This document shows, piece by piece, positions 1 to 8,477 of a DNA stretch of 56,134 bases. The position numbers were made by a program, and so were the translations under genes. The stretch is from a virus. The notes under the pieces are model-generated. The model ran no database searches and was not told the origin of the DNA. It was given only the letters and a program-made list of their open reading frames with translations. The DNA is taken from IMG/VR virus record IMGVR_UViG_3300028393_000083, positions 1-56,134 of that record. One strand, written 5' to 3'. Positions within the stretch are counted from its first letter, which is position 1; the number at the start of each line of letters is the position of its first letter.

Positions 1-1
1 A

Positions 2-757
2 AAGCAGATAAGCAAACTAGAAGAACTTAAAATAAGAAACGAACTAGTTAATGGGATATATAAAGGAGATATAAGAATTAAATCTAAATATATATTACCA
101 AATCTATCTGATATTGTAGTTAGTGGAGATTTTTATTGTCCTTATAATAAACTTACATCTTTAGAAGGAGCTCCTAAAGAAGTTGGTGGAGATTTTAATT
201 GTTCTAGTAATAAACTTACATCTTTAGAAGGAGCTCCTAAAGAAGTTGGTGGAGATTTTTATTGTGATAATAATAACCTTACATCTTTAGAAGGAGCTCC
301 TAAAGAAGTTGGTGGAGATTTTTATTGTTCTAGTAATAAACTTACATCTTTAGAAGGGGGTCCAAAAGAAGTTGGTGGATATTTTAATTGTGATAATAAT
401 AACCTTACATCTTTAGAAGGGGGTCCAAAAGAAGTTGGTGGATATTTTAATTGTTCTGATAATAAACTTACTTCTTTAGAAGGATCTCCGCAAAAAGTTG
501 GTGGATATTTTAATTGTTCTGATAATAACCTTACTTCTTTAGAAGGATCTCCGCAAAAAGTTGGTGGATATTTTAATTGTTCTGATAATAAACTTACATC
601 TTTAGAAGGAGCTCCTAAAGAAGTTGGTGGAGATTTTAATTGTTCTGATAATAAACTTACATCTTTAGAAGGAGCTCCTAAAGAAGTTGGTAGAGATTTT
701 TATTGTTCTAATAATCTAGTCAAATTAGACTATAAAGCATGGTTGACAAAACAATAA
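2..757 (+). CDS. Leucine-rich-repeat protein, 5'-truncated by the window edge
   Basis: The reading frame is open from base 2 and ends at TAA 755-757; the start lies outside the window. After about 40 charged residues there are nine near-identical 21-residue repeats (63 nt each) of the type NKLTSLEGAPKEVGGDFYCS, then a cap ending KAWLTKQ. This is the short leucine-rich repeat seen in many phage and bacterial proteins, usually of unknown binding function. Adjacent repeats alternate between a few versions (APKEVG, GPKEVG, SPQKVG), which suggests shuffling by unequal recombination. A second, inverted copy with the same flanks but eight repeats lies at the other end of the window. Confidence 0.85.
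   Translation, partial: KQISKLEELKIRNELVNGIYKGDIRIKSKYILPNLSDIVVSGDFYCPYNKLTSLEGAPKEVGGDFNCSSNKLTSLEGAPKEVGGDFYCDNNNLTSLEGAPKEVGGDFYCSSNKLTSLEGGPKEVGGYFNCDNNNLTSLEGGPKEVGGYFNCSDNKLTSLEGSPQKVGGYFNCSDNNLTSLEGSPQKVGGYFNCSDNKLTSLEGAPKEVGGDFNCSDNKLTSLEGAPKEVGRDFYCSNNLVKLDYKAWLTKQ
13..120. repeat. Left arm of the terminal inverted repeat
   Basis: Bases 13 to about 120 are the reverse complement of 56134 down to about 56027, with no difference that I can see. Identity resumes after the variable repeats, through the stop codon. Confidence 0.85.
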
Positions 758-764
758 TCTTATT

Positions 765-1214
765 ATGAATAATAATCTTCTTCCACTTACAGGGTTCAAA
801 CTATCCGTTGGCACAGACCAATTTAAACATCTCCGACACTTTGCTGTATCGGCTAATATGCCCGGTTGTAATATTGGAGAAGTATCTACGACATACCGAA
901 ATTTATCCGGGTATGTTCCATCTGATCATATATCGTATGATTCTTTGAATATTCGGTTTGCCGTCGATGAAAGTATGGTTGTATATGATGAAGTATTCCA
1001 ATGGTTATCATCATGTACATCCTCTAATGTAATACCTGTACATGATATTGTCTTAAACTTTTTAACAAGTAAATTTAATATATCCCGAAGTGTAAGCTTT
1101 AGTAATGTATTTCCATCAAGTATTTCGGGTATTAATTTTGATGTACAAAATACCGAAGTTGAGTATGCTTATATCGATGTTATATTTAGATATGACAATT
1201 TTGTGTTTGTATAA
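765..1214 (+). CDS. Possible T4-type virion (tail/neck) protein, 149 aa
   Basis: It starts 7 nt after the repeat gene and is followed by a strong terminator, so the two probably share a transcript. The pattern PGCNIGEV...GYVPSDHISYDSLNIRFAVDESM resembles small tail-tube or tail-completion proteins of T4-like phages (a proline-glycine turn, then a strand ending FxVDE). This is family resemblance only; no enzymatic motif is visible. It is one of very few genes on the plus strand, as expected for a late structural gene at the border of a replication arm. Confidence 0.5.
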   Translation: MNNNLLPLTGFKLSVGTDQFKHLRHFAVSANMPGCNIGEVSTTYRNLSGYVPSDHISYDSLNIRFAVDESMVVYDEVFQWLSSCTSSNVIPVHDIVLNFLTSKFNISRSVSFSNVFPSSISGINFDVQNTEVEYAYIDVIFRYDNFVFV

Positions 1215-1234
1215 CAAATTATCTGACATAATCG

Positions 1235-1280
1235 AAAACCCCCCTCATTACTTTTTATGGTAATGAGGGGGTTTTATTTT
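1235..1280 (+). terminator. Rho-independent terminator
   Basis: A long G+C-rich stem (AAAACCCCC...TCATTAC against GTAATGAGGGGGTTTT) has an 8-nt loop and is followed by ATTTTTATT. It closes the plus-strand unit, and the left end of the minus-strand transcript converges on it. Confidence 0.9.
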
Positions 1281-1334
1281 TATTGTAATTATATATTATT
1301 CAGATTCTAAATAGCGATAAGGATCAACAAATAT

Positions 1335-2321
1335 TTATACCTTCTTTTTTCCTTTGGGAAACACTTTATCATATACTTCCGTGATAGATATAATATTTCC
1401 ACGTCCACCTCTAGGGCTTATGTTTAATCTAGTATTTGGAATACCATAATCAGATCTATCTCCACCTTTATGAGTAGCCATTAATACAGGTTGATATTCA
1501 TATATGGCTAAATCACCATTATAATATATGTGATTCGCCTTAATTTCATATATGCCATTAGAATTAATAAGAACAATATCTCCTTGTATGATTAAAGATA
1601 CATTATTCCTTCCCATACTTTTGCCATAATCCTTACCATACATTGCCAATAATTGTAATTTTTTATTAACTATATTTTCATATACAGTTGTATTAGGAGG
1701 CAATCCATTAGGATATAATAGCTTTATGTTTTCAATAAAAGTTTTAGTTTCTAATTGTTTTGCTATTATTTCCTCTTCTCTTAAAGAAATACCACCCCAT
1801 TGATGAAAATCATTAGCTTTAGAACCTGACTTATGCGATATCCATACTATTTCTTTTCCATCAATATCAATTAAATGAAAATCAGATTTTGCATTGGGAG
1901 GATTTGATCTTGGAGTTGATTTTACGGCAGATACTTCATATATCTTACCTTTAATTTTAATTTTAATACTCGAATATCCTTCAGTCTCTTTTGCTTTATC
2001 AATTTGTTTATTCAATGATTCTATTACTTTATCTTCATTAGAAACTCTATAATATATATCTTTTCCTATGAACTCAGTATTCAATAGTATTGATTTAAAC
2101 ATATAAGATGACTTACAATCCGTGGATAATAGAATTAAATCATCTATAGATTTACTTTGATTTTCTATTGCCTCTATAATAGTAGGAAGAATTTCAAATA
2201 CAACTTTTTTTCTATCACTTAATTCAAACGGTTCTTTAGCTTTATATTTTCTAAGAAATACAGTCGAAGTCCATGTATATTGTTTTCTCGTTATGTCCGA
2301 AAAAGTTTCTAAAATAGCCAT
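1335..2321 (-). CDS. Conserved phage protein, possible PD-(D/E)XK-like nuclease fold
   Basis: This 328-aa protein is the last gene of the minus-strand run. A central stretch reads KSDFHLIDIDGKEIVWISHK: an acidic residue, a strand, then a hydrophobic strand ending in a lysine. That is the layout of a restriction-endonuclease-like core (D...[DE]xK). The following QWGGIS and the glycine-rich C-terminal RGGRGN are conserved-looking. I recognise the general phage family but not a proven activity, so the nuclease assignment is an inference. It starts 1 nt from the stop of the upstream protease-like gene. Confidence 0.45.
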   Translation of the reverse strand: MAILETFSDITRKQYTWTSTVFLRKYKAKEPFELSDRKKVVFEILPTIIEAIENQSKSIDDLILLSTDCKSSYMFKSILLNTEFIGKDIYYRVSNEDKVIESLNKQIDKAKETEGYSSIKIKIKGKIYEVSAVKSTPRSNPPNAKSDFHLIDIDGKEIVWISHKSGSKANDFHQWGGISLREEEIIAKQLETKTFIENIKLLYPNGLPPNTTVYENIVNKKLQLLAMYGKDYGKSMGRNNVSLIIQGDIVLINSNGIYEIKANHIYYNGDLAIYEYQPVLMATHKGGDRSDYGIPNTRLNISPRGGRGNIISITEVYDKVFPKGKKKV

Positions 2322-2322
2322 A

Positions 2323-2805
2323 TTATTTTAGATTGTAGATATTTCCTATATATGCATCAAACTCTATATGATGCTTTCTAAAAGAAAGCGTTAACTTCTT
2401 TTCTAAATGTTCAGCTTCATATTCCCATGGATATTCAGATGTATAAACTATATCTTTTTCAAATCTTTCTTTTTTCCATTTAGTATGTTTTGAAAAAAAT
2501 ACAAGTTCTCTTTTATCAAATTGTTTTACATGAACCATTTCATGAGCAAGAGTTCTAATAGTTTCATACGGAGACATATCAGCATTCAACTGAATTATAT
2601 ATTTAGAAGGATTGATTTTATTACTATAGTTATAACATTCACCATAAGCTTTTTCCTTCTTAACTAGATTATTCACAATCTTAACTATAATATCAATATT
2701 GTGTTTGTTTGGTAACAACTGATTCAAAAAATAAACAGATGCCCTAGATAAACACTTCTTGAGAAGTTTATCATTAGAGCATCCGTATATTTTGAGATTA
2801 ATCAT
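2323..2805 (-). CDS. SprT-like zinc metalloprotease
   Basis: The 160-aa protein carries TLAHEMVHVKQF near residue 88. This is the HExxH zinc site (HEMVH) with the glutamate base, preceded by a YIIQLNADM strand as in SprT/Spartan-type metallopeptidases. A later acidic WEYEAE segment could supply the third zinc ligand. The length fits a single catalytic domain. The gene lies between the split ATPase and the nuclease-like gene, with gaps of 1-2 nt on both sides. Substrate unknown; SprT domains in other systems cleave DNA-bound proteins. Confidence 0.7.
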   Translation of the reverse strand: MINLKIYGCSNDKLLKKCLSRASVYFLNQLLPNKHNIDIIVKIVNNLVKKEKAYGECYNYSNKINPSKYIIQLNADMSPYETIRTLAHEMVHVKQFDKRELVFFSKHTKWKKERFEKDIVYTSEYPWEYEAEHLEKKLTLSFRKHHIEFDAYIGNIYNLK

Positions 2806-2807
2806 TA

Positions 2808-3881
2808 TTATGCATACGCCATGATTAGCCGAGTAAGATCATCATCTTTAATAGAAACTCCGGCAGCGACAGCACCACCGGCAATAGCAAGACCTCGGGA
2901 TAATTTGCGAAGATTGGCGGATTGTTTAGAGTTGCCTTTACGAAGTAATTCAACTACATGTTTACGTTGAGCTAATGTTAATTGTAGACCATCTTCTAAC
3001 TCCATATCTCCTACAATCTTATCCATGAAGTCATAAATCTCTTCTACTGTTGGATCAATGTCAATGATAAATGCTCTTGTACGAAGAGCTTTATCTGGAT
3101 CTAATTTATCAAGAGACATATTAGAAATAAATATAATCTTTCCAGTAAATTCAAAATATCTAGGAATCATCCCAGCATCAAGAATTTCATCATCTGTCAT
3201 TGTATCTGGATCAACGACGTTCTTACCCATCTTATTCCATACGAGCTTGCGTTTTTTCTTAGTATCTGTTGCAGCTTTTAGAATATTACGTCCTTCTGTA
3301 TCCCCAAAGACATCATCTGAATCATCGAATAGAATAATTTTATCCTTATATCTGAATAACAGTGAATATAGACCAGCAGCCGAAGCAGAACCTGTATTTT
3401 TGAAATACCCCTTACCATCCTTAAGCCCCATGGAATGTAGGACTTTTTCAGTTGTGTGAGTTTTACCGGTATTGTGATGACAAATACCATTTGCTGTAAA
3501 ATATAGATGATCGGCTGAATCAATTTCAACATCATAATAATCCGAAACAGAATCTGAAATTATTATATTAATAATTTTCACATAAGATCCATCTTGCGTC
3601 ATCACTTCATCCCCAATTACTAAATCTCTTACTTGTAAACTTCCTTTACTTGTAGTTAATAGATGTACATCCGAACATTTAATAATTCGATCATCTTCAA
3701 ATTTAACCAATGTATCTTTACCAGGTTTAATAACAAATGATACAATCTTTGAACTTCCAGAAGGAGTATCGATTTTTATATTTAAGGAAGAAATATCATA
3801 AAATTTGAAATGTTCTAGATAATCGCCATACAATTTTTCTGTAAGGTCTTTAATATCTTGTATTGTGTTAAGTTTTTTCAT
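2808..3881 (-). CDS. Split AAA ATPase, C-terminal half fused to a C-intein
   Basis: Residues 1-137 read as the large C-terminal part of an intein: a TxxH-like block near residue 73 (DVHLLTTSKG), then DLVIGDEV, then block F (DYYDVEIDSADHLYF) and block G ending NGICHHN. The next residues, TGKTHTTEK, complete a Walker A motif whose first half (GVGG) ends the N-extein encoded at 4026-4910. The C-extein (220 aa) has Walker B KIILFDDSDDVF, a sensor-1 like IIFISNMS and an arginine pair RTR. Splicing in trans would give a 501-aa AAA ATPase with intact GVGGTGKT. The gene has its own T4-type late promoter. Neither half alone has a functional P-loop. Confidence 0.9.
   Translation of the reverse strand: MKKLNTIQDIKDLTEKLYGDYLEHFKFYDISSLNIKIDTPSGSSKIVSFVIKPGKDTLVKFEDDRIIKCSDVHLLTTSKGSLQVRDLVIGDEVMTQDGSYVKIINIIISDSVSDYYDVEIDSADHLYFTANGICHHNTGKTHTTEKVLHSMGLKDGKGYFKNTGSASAAGLYSLLFRYKDKIILFDDSDDVFGDTEGRNILKAATDTKKKRKLVWNKMGKNVVDPDTMTDDEILDAGMIPRYFEFTGKIIFISNMSLDKLDPDKALRTRAFIIDIDPTVEEIYDFMDKIVGDMELEDGLQLTLAQRKHVVELLRKGNSKQSANLRKLSRGLAIAGGAVAAGVSIKDDDLTRLIMAYA
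3471..3881 (-). other. C-intein (137 aa) of a naturally split intein
   Basis: This stretch carries almost the whole Hint fold, including block B (near residue 73), block F and the terminal HHN. The penultimate histidine and terminal asparagine are the expected residues for asparagine cyclisation, and the +1 extein nucleophile is threonine. No homing-endonuclease block is present. Confidence 0.88.
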
Positions 3882-3911
3882 TGATTAAATTTGATTTGGT
3901 CTCTATGATGT

Positions 3912-3919
3912 TATTTATA
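3912..3919 (-). promoter_or_regulatory. T4-type late promoter for the C-half gene
   Basis: A perfect TATAAATA on the minus strand ends 30 nt upstream of the ATG at 3881. It lies in the 144-nt spacer (3882-4025) separating the two halves of the split ATPase. Nothing else is recognisable in that spacer; no endonuclease gene is present. Confidence 0.7.
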
Positions 3920-4025
3920 TATTCCTAACAATCCTTCATTACATCTTCTAATAAAGAATTTTAGTACTTCAACCCATCCGAATATAACAATAAAAGAAAC
4001 AAATAATATAAAGATATTTAATACT

Positions 4026-4910
4026 TTATTCCATAGTAGCATTAATTTCCGTATCTGCTGATAAACAACCCCCAACACCAGATACAAATATTGCGTTAGA
4101 CGCCCCTGATATTGTTAATTTAAGGAGATGTTCTAAGTCTGCCAACTGTTGTTCAAACGTAAGTTTATCAATCTTAGTTTCAAGAGTATCAATATCTTGA
4201 ATATCTTCATAAGTTTCTTTTGAAGAACCTTTAGTAATCTTACCTGTAACGATACCAATAGAATCTGTAATATCATCAAGATCCTTCATAATATTTTGAA
4301 GTTGTTTTGGTGTGCCTGTCCATTCATAATCAACACCATTCTTAACGATTTCCTTTGAATATGTTGTAAGAAGATAATCAAAAATCTTAATTCCAGGTGA
4401 TGCATATTTAGCTCTTACATCCCCTTTGCTTGCGCCTGGACCAGAAATCATATCGAGTATACCAGAAAGAATATCTTTTGGTGTATCTCCTCTAGCTTCA
4501 TTCAGAGGAATTCCATCAGGCATTGTATTAATTTCTCCAGTATAACCGTTAGCTGATATAATATCTGCAATAACAGGAAGTGTCTTTATAAGCGATACTT
4601 CTTTATCAAACTCTATATGATATGGTCTGGCACTTTCTCCATTCCAGAAATCAACAGATTCTAAACCACTTAATCCGATAGAATTGGATAACGACCAATT
4701 GAATCGGATAGATTTACTATCTTTAGTACTATAAAACCGAATACCTCGACCCTTACCAGACTCGTTTTGATATACTTCGACCCCGGCAGATTTAAAGAAT
4801 AATAATCCGGTTTTCTTTTGAAGATATTTTGTAATGATCAGACCAGCCTTCTCAGCTGAACTTGAAGTCATTGCTTCGACAATACATGGTTTGAAACTTA
4901 AATTGCTCAT
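4026..4910 (-). CDS. Split AAA ATPase, N-terminal half ending in a 13-residue N-intein
   Basis: This 294-aa protein ends ...AIFVSGVGG followed by CLSADTEINATME and a stop. CLSADTEI is the canonical intein block A with the Cys1 nucleophile; GVGG is the first half of a P-loop. The 281-residue N-extein has no other motif I can name, but contains MISGPGA, an acidic helical stretch, and a helix (DLEHLLKLTI) leading into the P-loop strand. It is the upstream partner of the gene at 2808-3881. A TATAAATA late promoter sits 8 nt before the ATG, so both halves should appear late. Confidence 0.9.
   Translation of the reverse strand: MSNLSFKPCIVEAMTSSSAEKAGLIITKYLQKKTGLLFFKSAGVEVYQNESGKGRGIRFYSTKDSKSIRFNWSLSNSIGLSGLESVDFWNGESARPYHIEFDKEVSLIKTLPVIADIISANGYTGEINTMPDGIPLNEARGDTPKDILSGILDMISGPGASKGDVRAKYASPGIKIFDYLLTTYSKEIVKNGVDYEWTGTPKQLQNIMKDLDDITDSIGIVTGKITKGSSKETYEDIQDIDTLETKIDKLTFEQQLADLEHLLKLTISGASNAIFVSGVGGCLSADTEINATME
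4029..4067 (-). other. N-intein fragment, 13 residues
   Basis: The codons for CLSADTEINATME form the extreme C-terminus of the upstream ATPase half. Thirteen residues is far shorter than in the usual naturally split inteins (about 100 residues) and at or below the short atypical class (roughly 15-25 residues, from memory). Confidence 0.85.
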
Positions 4911-4918
4911 ATATGTTA

Positions 4919-4926
4919 TATTTATA
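4919..4926 (-). promoter_or_regulatory. T4-type late promoter for the ATPase N-half
   Basis: TATAAATA on the minus strand lies 8 nt before the ATG at 4910. If transcription begins the usual 6-7 nt downstream, the mRNA would be nearly leaderless. Confidence 0.7.
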
Positions 4927-4938
4927 TATTGAGAAGAA

Positions 4939-6336
4939 TTACATCTTAAAATCCTTGAAATTACCTTTAGGTTTGGAACCTAGTATAAATGGGGTTTGCT
5001 TTACATCTGGTAATGCTGGTGCAGAATCATTCATGATATTAGCTGTAGGATCGGCAATATCATAAAGCCGCATTTTGCATCGTTCTATACCAACAGTGAA
5101 TCTTCGGTTTTCAGCTAAACTATCATAACGATTCTTCAACTGCTTAAACATTATTTGATTCATTTTTTCTAATTGTTCTGTAGAAATAATAGATAAAAAC
5201 AAATCTACAGTAAAAACAAGTCCGATTGATTCACTAACATCTGTTAATTCTGTATCCGATGCTAATTGAGATCCCCGGTTTGACTGAGTTGCGCTCCAAA
5301 TTGGAACATTAAATTCTACAGCAAGACCGCGAATTTCTTCTGCAATAGATTTAATTAAACCATAAGTACCGACGCTTCCAGATACACCTCCTTTAATTCT
5401 TGAAGATGCGCAAATATTCAAATAATCAATAAATATGAGTTCCGGTATAAAGTTTTTCTTTAGTCTTAATTCTTGAAGTAATGCTCTGAAATGTCCAACA
5501 TGAGCCGCAGCTGTTGGATATTCCTTAATAATCAATTTACCATGAGTTTTAGATTTTATTCCTGCGACTTTTTTTGTAAATGAATCTTTAGATAGATTAA
5601 ATATCTGTTTAATATCAACATCGAATAAATTAGCATCTATACGTTCTGCTATTTTTTCTTCACTCATTTCCATTGTAATATATAATACATTTTTACCTGC
5701 AGCTAATGCAGCGGAAGCAAAATGACACATTACAAGACTTTTCCCAACTCCGGTTCCCGCCATGAGTACGGAAAGAGTTTTCTTAGAAATTCCTCCATTC
5801 GTGATTTTATTAAGTATTTCAATATCAAACTTGATTTTCTCTTCATGTCGATGATAGAAATCATAACGAGCTTCTCCATCCTCCAAAAAATCATGTCCAA
5901 CATTCGTATCAAATGAAACTGATAGAGCATTTGATAAAATCTCTGGTATAGATCCAGTCGCAAGAGTTTTATCAGAGCCATCAATAATTTCTACAGATTT
6001 CATGATGGCTAGATTTATGGCTCTATCTTTACACCATTTTTCCGTTTCTGTAAGAAGCCAATCCATATCAACCTGAGTCTCTTCTGATAATAATTTGATG
6101 GTATGAAGGATTTCATTTCTATCTTGCCGATTAATATGATTTGAAGATCTATAATCAATATCTAGTGTAGACGAATTCGGAAGCTTGTTATACTTCGAGA
6201 TAAAATTAAGAATCAATTCATATATTACTCGATATTGATTAGAAAAATAATCAAGTTTTAAATGAGGAATTGCCTTTCGTACAAATGGTTCATTATGGCA
6301 TAGATTATTAAGTATAATTAGTTCTAGATTTTCCAT
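4939..6336 (-). CDS. 41: DnaB-type replicative helicase, T4 gp41 homologue
   Basis: The 465-aa length matches T4 gp41 (about 475). The N-terminal domain (residues 1-110) is helical and resembles the gp41/DnaB collar. The RecA-like motor contains Walker A AGTGVGKS (residues 193-200), the H1a-like TMEMSEEKIAER, Walker B LIFIDYLNI, and sensor WSATQSNRG. It is the hexameric 5'-to-3' helicase that would run with the polymerase and a primase; no gp61-like DnaG primase is seen here. It starts 5 nt after the -10 box of a strong early promoter, suggesting a leaderless message. Its P-loop is uninterrupted, unlike those of the neighbouring ATPase and UvsW. Confidence 0.92.
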   Translation of the reverse strand: MENLELIILNNLCHNEPFVRKAIPHLKLDYFSNQYRVIYELILNFISKYNKLPNSSTLDIDYRSSNHINRQDRNEILHTIKLLSEETQVDMDWLLTETEKWCKDRAINLAIMKSVEIIDGSDKTLATGSIPEILSNALSVSFDTNVGHDFLEDGEARYDFYHRHEEKIKFDIEILNKITNGGISKKTLSVLMAGTGVGKSLVMCHFASAALAAGKNVLYITMEMSEEKIAERIDANLFDVDIKQIFNLSKDSFTKKVAGIKSKTHGKLIIKEYPTAAAHVGHFRALLQELRLKKNFIPELIFIDYLNICASSRIKGGVSGSVGTYGLIKSIAEEIRGLAVEFNVPIWSATQSNRGSQLASDTELTDVSESIGLVFTVDLFLSIISTEQLEKMNQIMFKQLKNRYDSLAENRRFTVGIERCKMRLYDIADPTANIMNDSAPALPDVKQTPFILGSKPKGNFKDFKM

Positions 6337-6341
6337 TATTG

Positions 6342-6370
6342 ATTATATATTATTTTGTGAGACCTGTAAA
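6342..6370 (-). promoter_or_regulatory. Early promoter for gene 41
   Basis: TTTACA, 17 nt, TATAAT on the minus strand, with ATG beginning 5 nt after the -10 box. It is one of more than a dozen promoters of the same form in the window. Confidence 0.8.
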
Positions 6371-6373
6371 TGC

Positions 6374-6416
6374 AAATAACCTATGTTAGATCGAGAGACC
6401 ATAACATAGGTTATTT
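6374..6416. terminator. Perfect 15-bp hairpin, probable terminator
   Basis: AAATAACCTATGTTA pairs with TAACATAGGTTATTT across a 13-nt loop. It separates the uvsX unit from the gene 41 promoter and has short T/A flanks on both sides, so it may act in both directions. Confidence 0.65.
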
Positions 6417-6430
6417 CTAATTCGAGACTA

Positions 6431-6733
6431 TTAAGAAGAAAGTTTACCAATTTTGAAATCATTACAAAGAATACTATTCAAAATATTACCCATGTGTTCT
6501 TTAAACTCTGGATTCTTTTTTAGAGATTCCTCCGAAATATCAATTGGAGTTTCGATAATTTCATAATCAAATGAAACTCTCAATTGTTTTTTCTCTTCAT
6601 GAAACTTAACAGATCCATATTTGTAGATAACATCTGTATATTTACCTTTAATAATTTGAACATGGTACTGATTTTCAGAATCAATACTTTCAATTAGTTT
6701 GTAATCAACAGTTTCACGTAAGTTCATCTTCAA
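6431..6733 (-). CDS. Conserved hypothetical protein, 100 aa
   Basis: A small strand-rich protein with no motif I recognise. It overlaps the 3' end of uvsX by 20 nt (14 nt if the second ATG is used), so it is translationally coupled to the recombinase and ends at the terminator. The position suggests a recombination or replication accessory, but this is only context. Confidence 0.7.
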   Translation of the reverse strand: MKMNLRETVDYKLIESIDSENQYHVQIIKGKYTDVIYKYGSVKFHEEKKQLRVSFDYEIIETPIDISEESLKKNPEFKEHMGNILNSILCNDFKIGKLSS

Positions 6734-7793
6734 TGACTTCAGCTGGTTCTACTTTATCAAATGCTAACAAATCTTTCAAAGATATAGTAAAGTGTTTTTT
6801 AACGGCTTGTTTAAAATCTGTCACATTAAAAATTGTATCTTCCCAAAACTCCTTAGTCATTGTTGCAGCTACTCGAAGATTTCCTGTAAGGGCTGTTTGA
6901 GTTTTTGGATCAAATGCGTAATACCATCCTTGTTTTTCAGACTTAACATATCCTAACTCTTTTGCCACATCAAGGAGTCCTGAGTATTTCTCAATACCAT
7001 TTTTCCAAGAAATAGAAATCGGAATTTTAGATTTTTCTTTAACAAACCTAGATTTTTCCACATTAATAACGAAATTATATCCAGTAATATCGGTCCCGAA
7101 TTTTTCTTGCTGACGCCCAATGAAAAAGATAGAATTTGCCCCATAATAATTTCCAGTTCCCCCGCTCATAATATCTTTCGGGTATAAGGATTGTTCTTTG
7201 TATGTATGATTTACTACAATTAGAGGAATATCATTAATTTCCAAATATGGAACGATCATTCGAAAAAGACTTTTCAACGCCTTTGCCCTCGTCATATCTC
7301 CTACTGATTTTTCTGCTAATGTATCTTCGATTTCCTTTTTACTAGCCACGTTACCTACGGAATCTATAATAATAATGACTTTATCGGCCCGATTGATATT
7401 CTCTAATTGTCCAACTAAATCGAATTTCAGTTCCTCTAAATTCTTCACAGGAATATGCAGTACTCGATTTAGATCAATTCCACAACTAGTAAAATATGAT
7501 TGAGGCGCACCAAATTCTGTATCATAGAACATCAAAATCGCATCTTTATCTTTTTTAAGATACGCGGAAGCAATAATTAAAGAGTATAGACTTTTTAGAT
7601 GCTTACTTGGTCCAGCAAATGTAGTTACGCCAGATGTTAACCCTCCATCAATATCTCCTGATAATGCCACATTTAGCATTGGAATTCCTGTTGAAGTGAA
7701 ATCTTTGATTCCAAAGAATTTGGAGTCAGCTAGTACATCTGCTTCTTTGATCTTACAATTTTTTTTTAATTTTTCTAGTAATGAATTTGACAT
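6714..7793 (-). CDS. uvsX: UvsX-type RecA recombinase
   Basis: The protein has 359 aa (T4 UvsX about 390). Walker A is FAGPSKHLKSL (residues 60-70), an atypical P-loop shared with phage UvsX proteins. Walker B is KVIIIIDSVGN (residues 139-149), followed by the catalytic-region helix AKALKSLFRMI and the nucleotide-sensing VVNHTYKE. It would form filaments on single-stranded DNA for strand exchange and recombination-dependent replication with UvsY and UvsW, both encoded at the far right. The ATG follows a TATAAACA box closely, possibly a weak late-type promoter. Confidence 0.92.
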   Translation of the reverse strand: MSNSLLEKLKKNCKIKEADVLADSKFFGIKDFTSTGIPMLNVALSGDIDGGLTSGVTTFAGPSKHLKSLYSLIIASAYLKKDKDAILMFYDTEFGAPQSYFTSCGIDLNRVLHIPVKNLEELKFDLVGQLENINRADKVIIIIDSVGNVASKKEIEDTLAEKSVGDMTRAKALKSLFRMIVPYLEINDIPLIVVNHTYKEQSLYPKDIMSGGTGNYYGANSIFFIGRQQEKFGTDITGYNFVINVEKSRFVKEKSKIPISISWKNGIEKYSGLLDVAKELGYVKSEKQGWYYAFDPKTQTALTGNLRVAATMTKEFWEDTIFNVTDFKQAVKKHFTISLKDLLAFDKVEPAEVIEDELT

Positions 7794-7825
7794 ATGTTTA
7801 TATATTGTATTCTTTTATTGTTAAA

Positions 7826-8230
7826 TCAAGCAGGGTCATTTGTTAAGAAAAAATGATTAATAATATAATCATCTCCAATTAATCCATCTTTCACAGTTCC
7901 CATTCCAGAAGGTCTTAGAAATAAAGTTTTATTGAACTGCGATTCAAATGACGGAAGATGAATCGGAAAATGTTTTGATAATAATACCGGAGAAAACTCA
8001 GCTTCTCCAATTAAGTTATCACCTTCAATTTTAATATCGGTAATCATTCCAACAGCATCTTCTAAATTCACTTCAGATCTTTCCAATGATAGATGTGATG
8101 TTACAAATAACCTTCGTTCTTCCATATCTTTCCTCGATTTTTCAATTGCTTTTTCAATGACTTCGCTTGGGTAAATTCGGTCATTATGGTTCGGAGAATT
8201 TAGTGTAAGTAAAGTAGTTGTATATTTCAT
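7826..8230 (-). CDS. Prohead-protease-like domain protein, tentative
   Basis: At 134 aa it has the opening LNSPNHNDRIYPSEVIEKAI and the later GMITDIKIEGDNLIGEAEF. These resemble the first half of phage prohead core proteases (T4 gp21/S77 type: N-x-NGRIYP, then GxVxxxxxxxxxLxGEAxF). The full catalytic domain would be longer and I do not see a clear Ser/His pair, so it may be a small relative with another role. It starts 1 nt after the stop of the upstream gene. Confidence 0.45.
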   Translation of the reverse strand: MKYTTTLLTLNSPNHNDRIYPSEVIEKAIEKSRKDMEERRLFVTSHLSLERSEVNLEDAVGMITDIKIEGDNLIGEAEFSPVLLSKHFPIHLPSFESQFNKTLFLRPSGMGTVKDGLIGDDYIINHFFLTNDPA

Positions 8231-8472
8231 TTGGTTATATTGATTTTTAGAAGAACTTTAGGATTTTTCGGAATATCAATTGATATTTTGTAGTCAGTGA
8301 TTATTCCTGATAACAAACCATTCGTTAAATCTTTTTCAAGAAGTTGCGTAACTAATTTTTCAATTTCTGATATTGAAACAGGAATATCATTATATAAAAT
8401 GGAGAAACTCTTTTGTAAATATGCAACAGCACACGCAATAAGATGACACCGTTTTTTCTCTTCTACAGTCAT
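8227..8472 (-). CDS. Hypothetical protein, 81 aa
   Basis: A compact helix-rich protein (KKRCHLIACAVAYLQKSF near the N-terminus), then a C-terminal strand. No family recognised. It overlaps the next gene's ATG region by 4 nt and sits 5 nt after the upstream stop, within a tight run of small genes. Confidence 0.6.
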   Translation of the reverse strand: MTVEEKKRCHLIACAVAYLQKSFSILYNDIPVSISEIEKLVTQLLEKDLTNGLLSGIITDYKISIDIPKNPKVLLKINITK

Positions 8473-8477
8473 AATTA

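Noticed and set aside
125-720. CRISPR-like array from the 63-nt direct repeats at both ends
   Set aside because: The repeats are multiples of three, contiguous without spacers, and encode leucine-rich repeats in one frame.
3058-3459. Plus-strand 133-codon frame inside the ATPase C-half
   Set aside because: Shadow of the AAA domain on the opposite strand.
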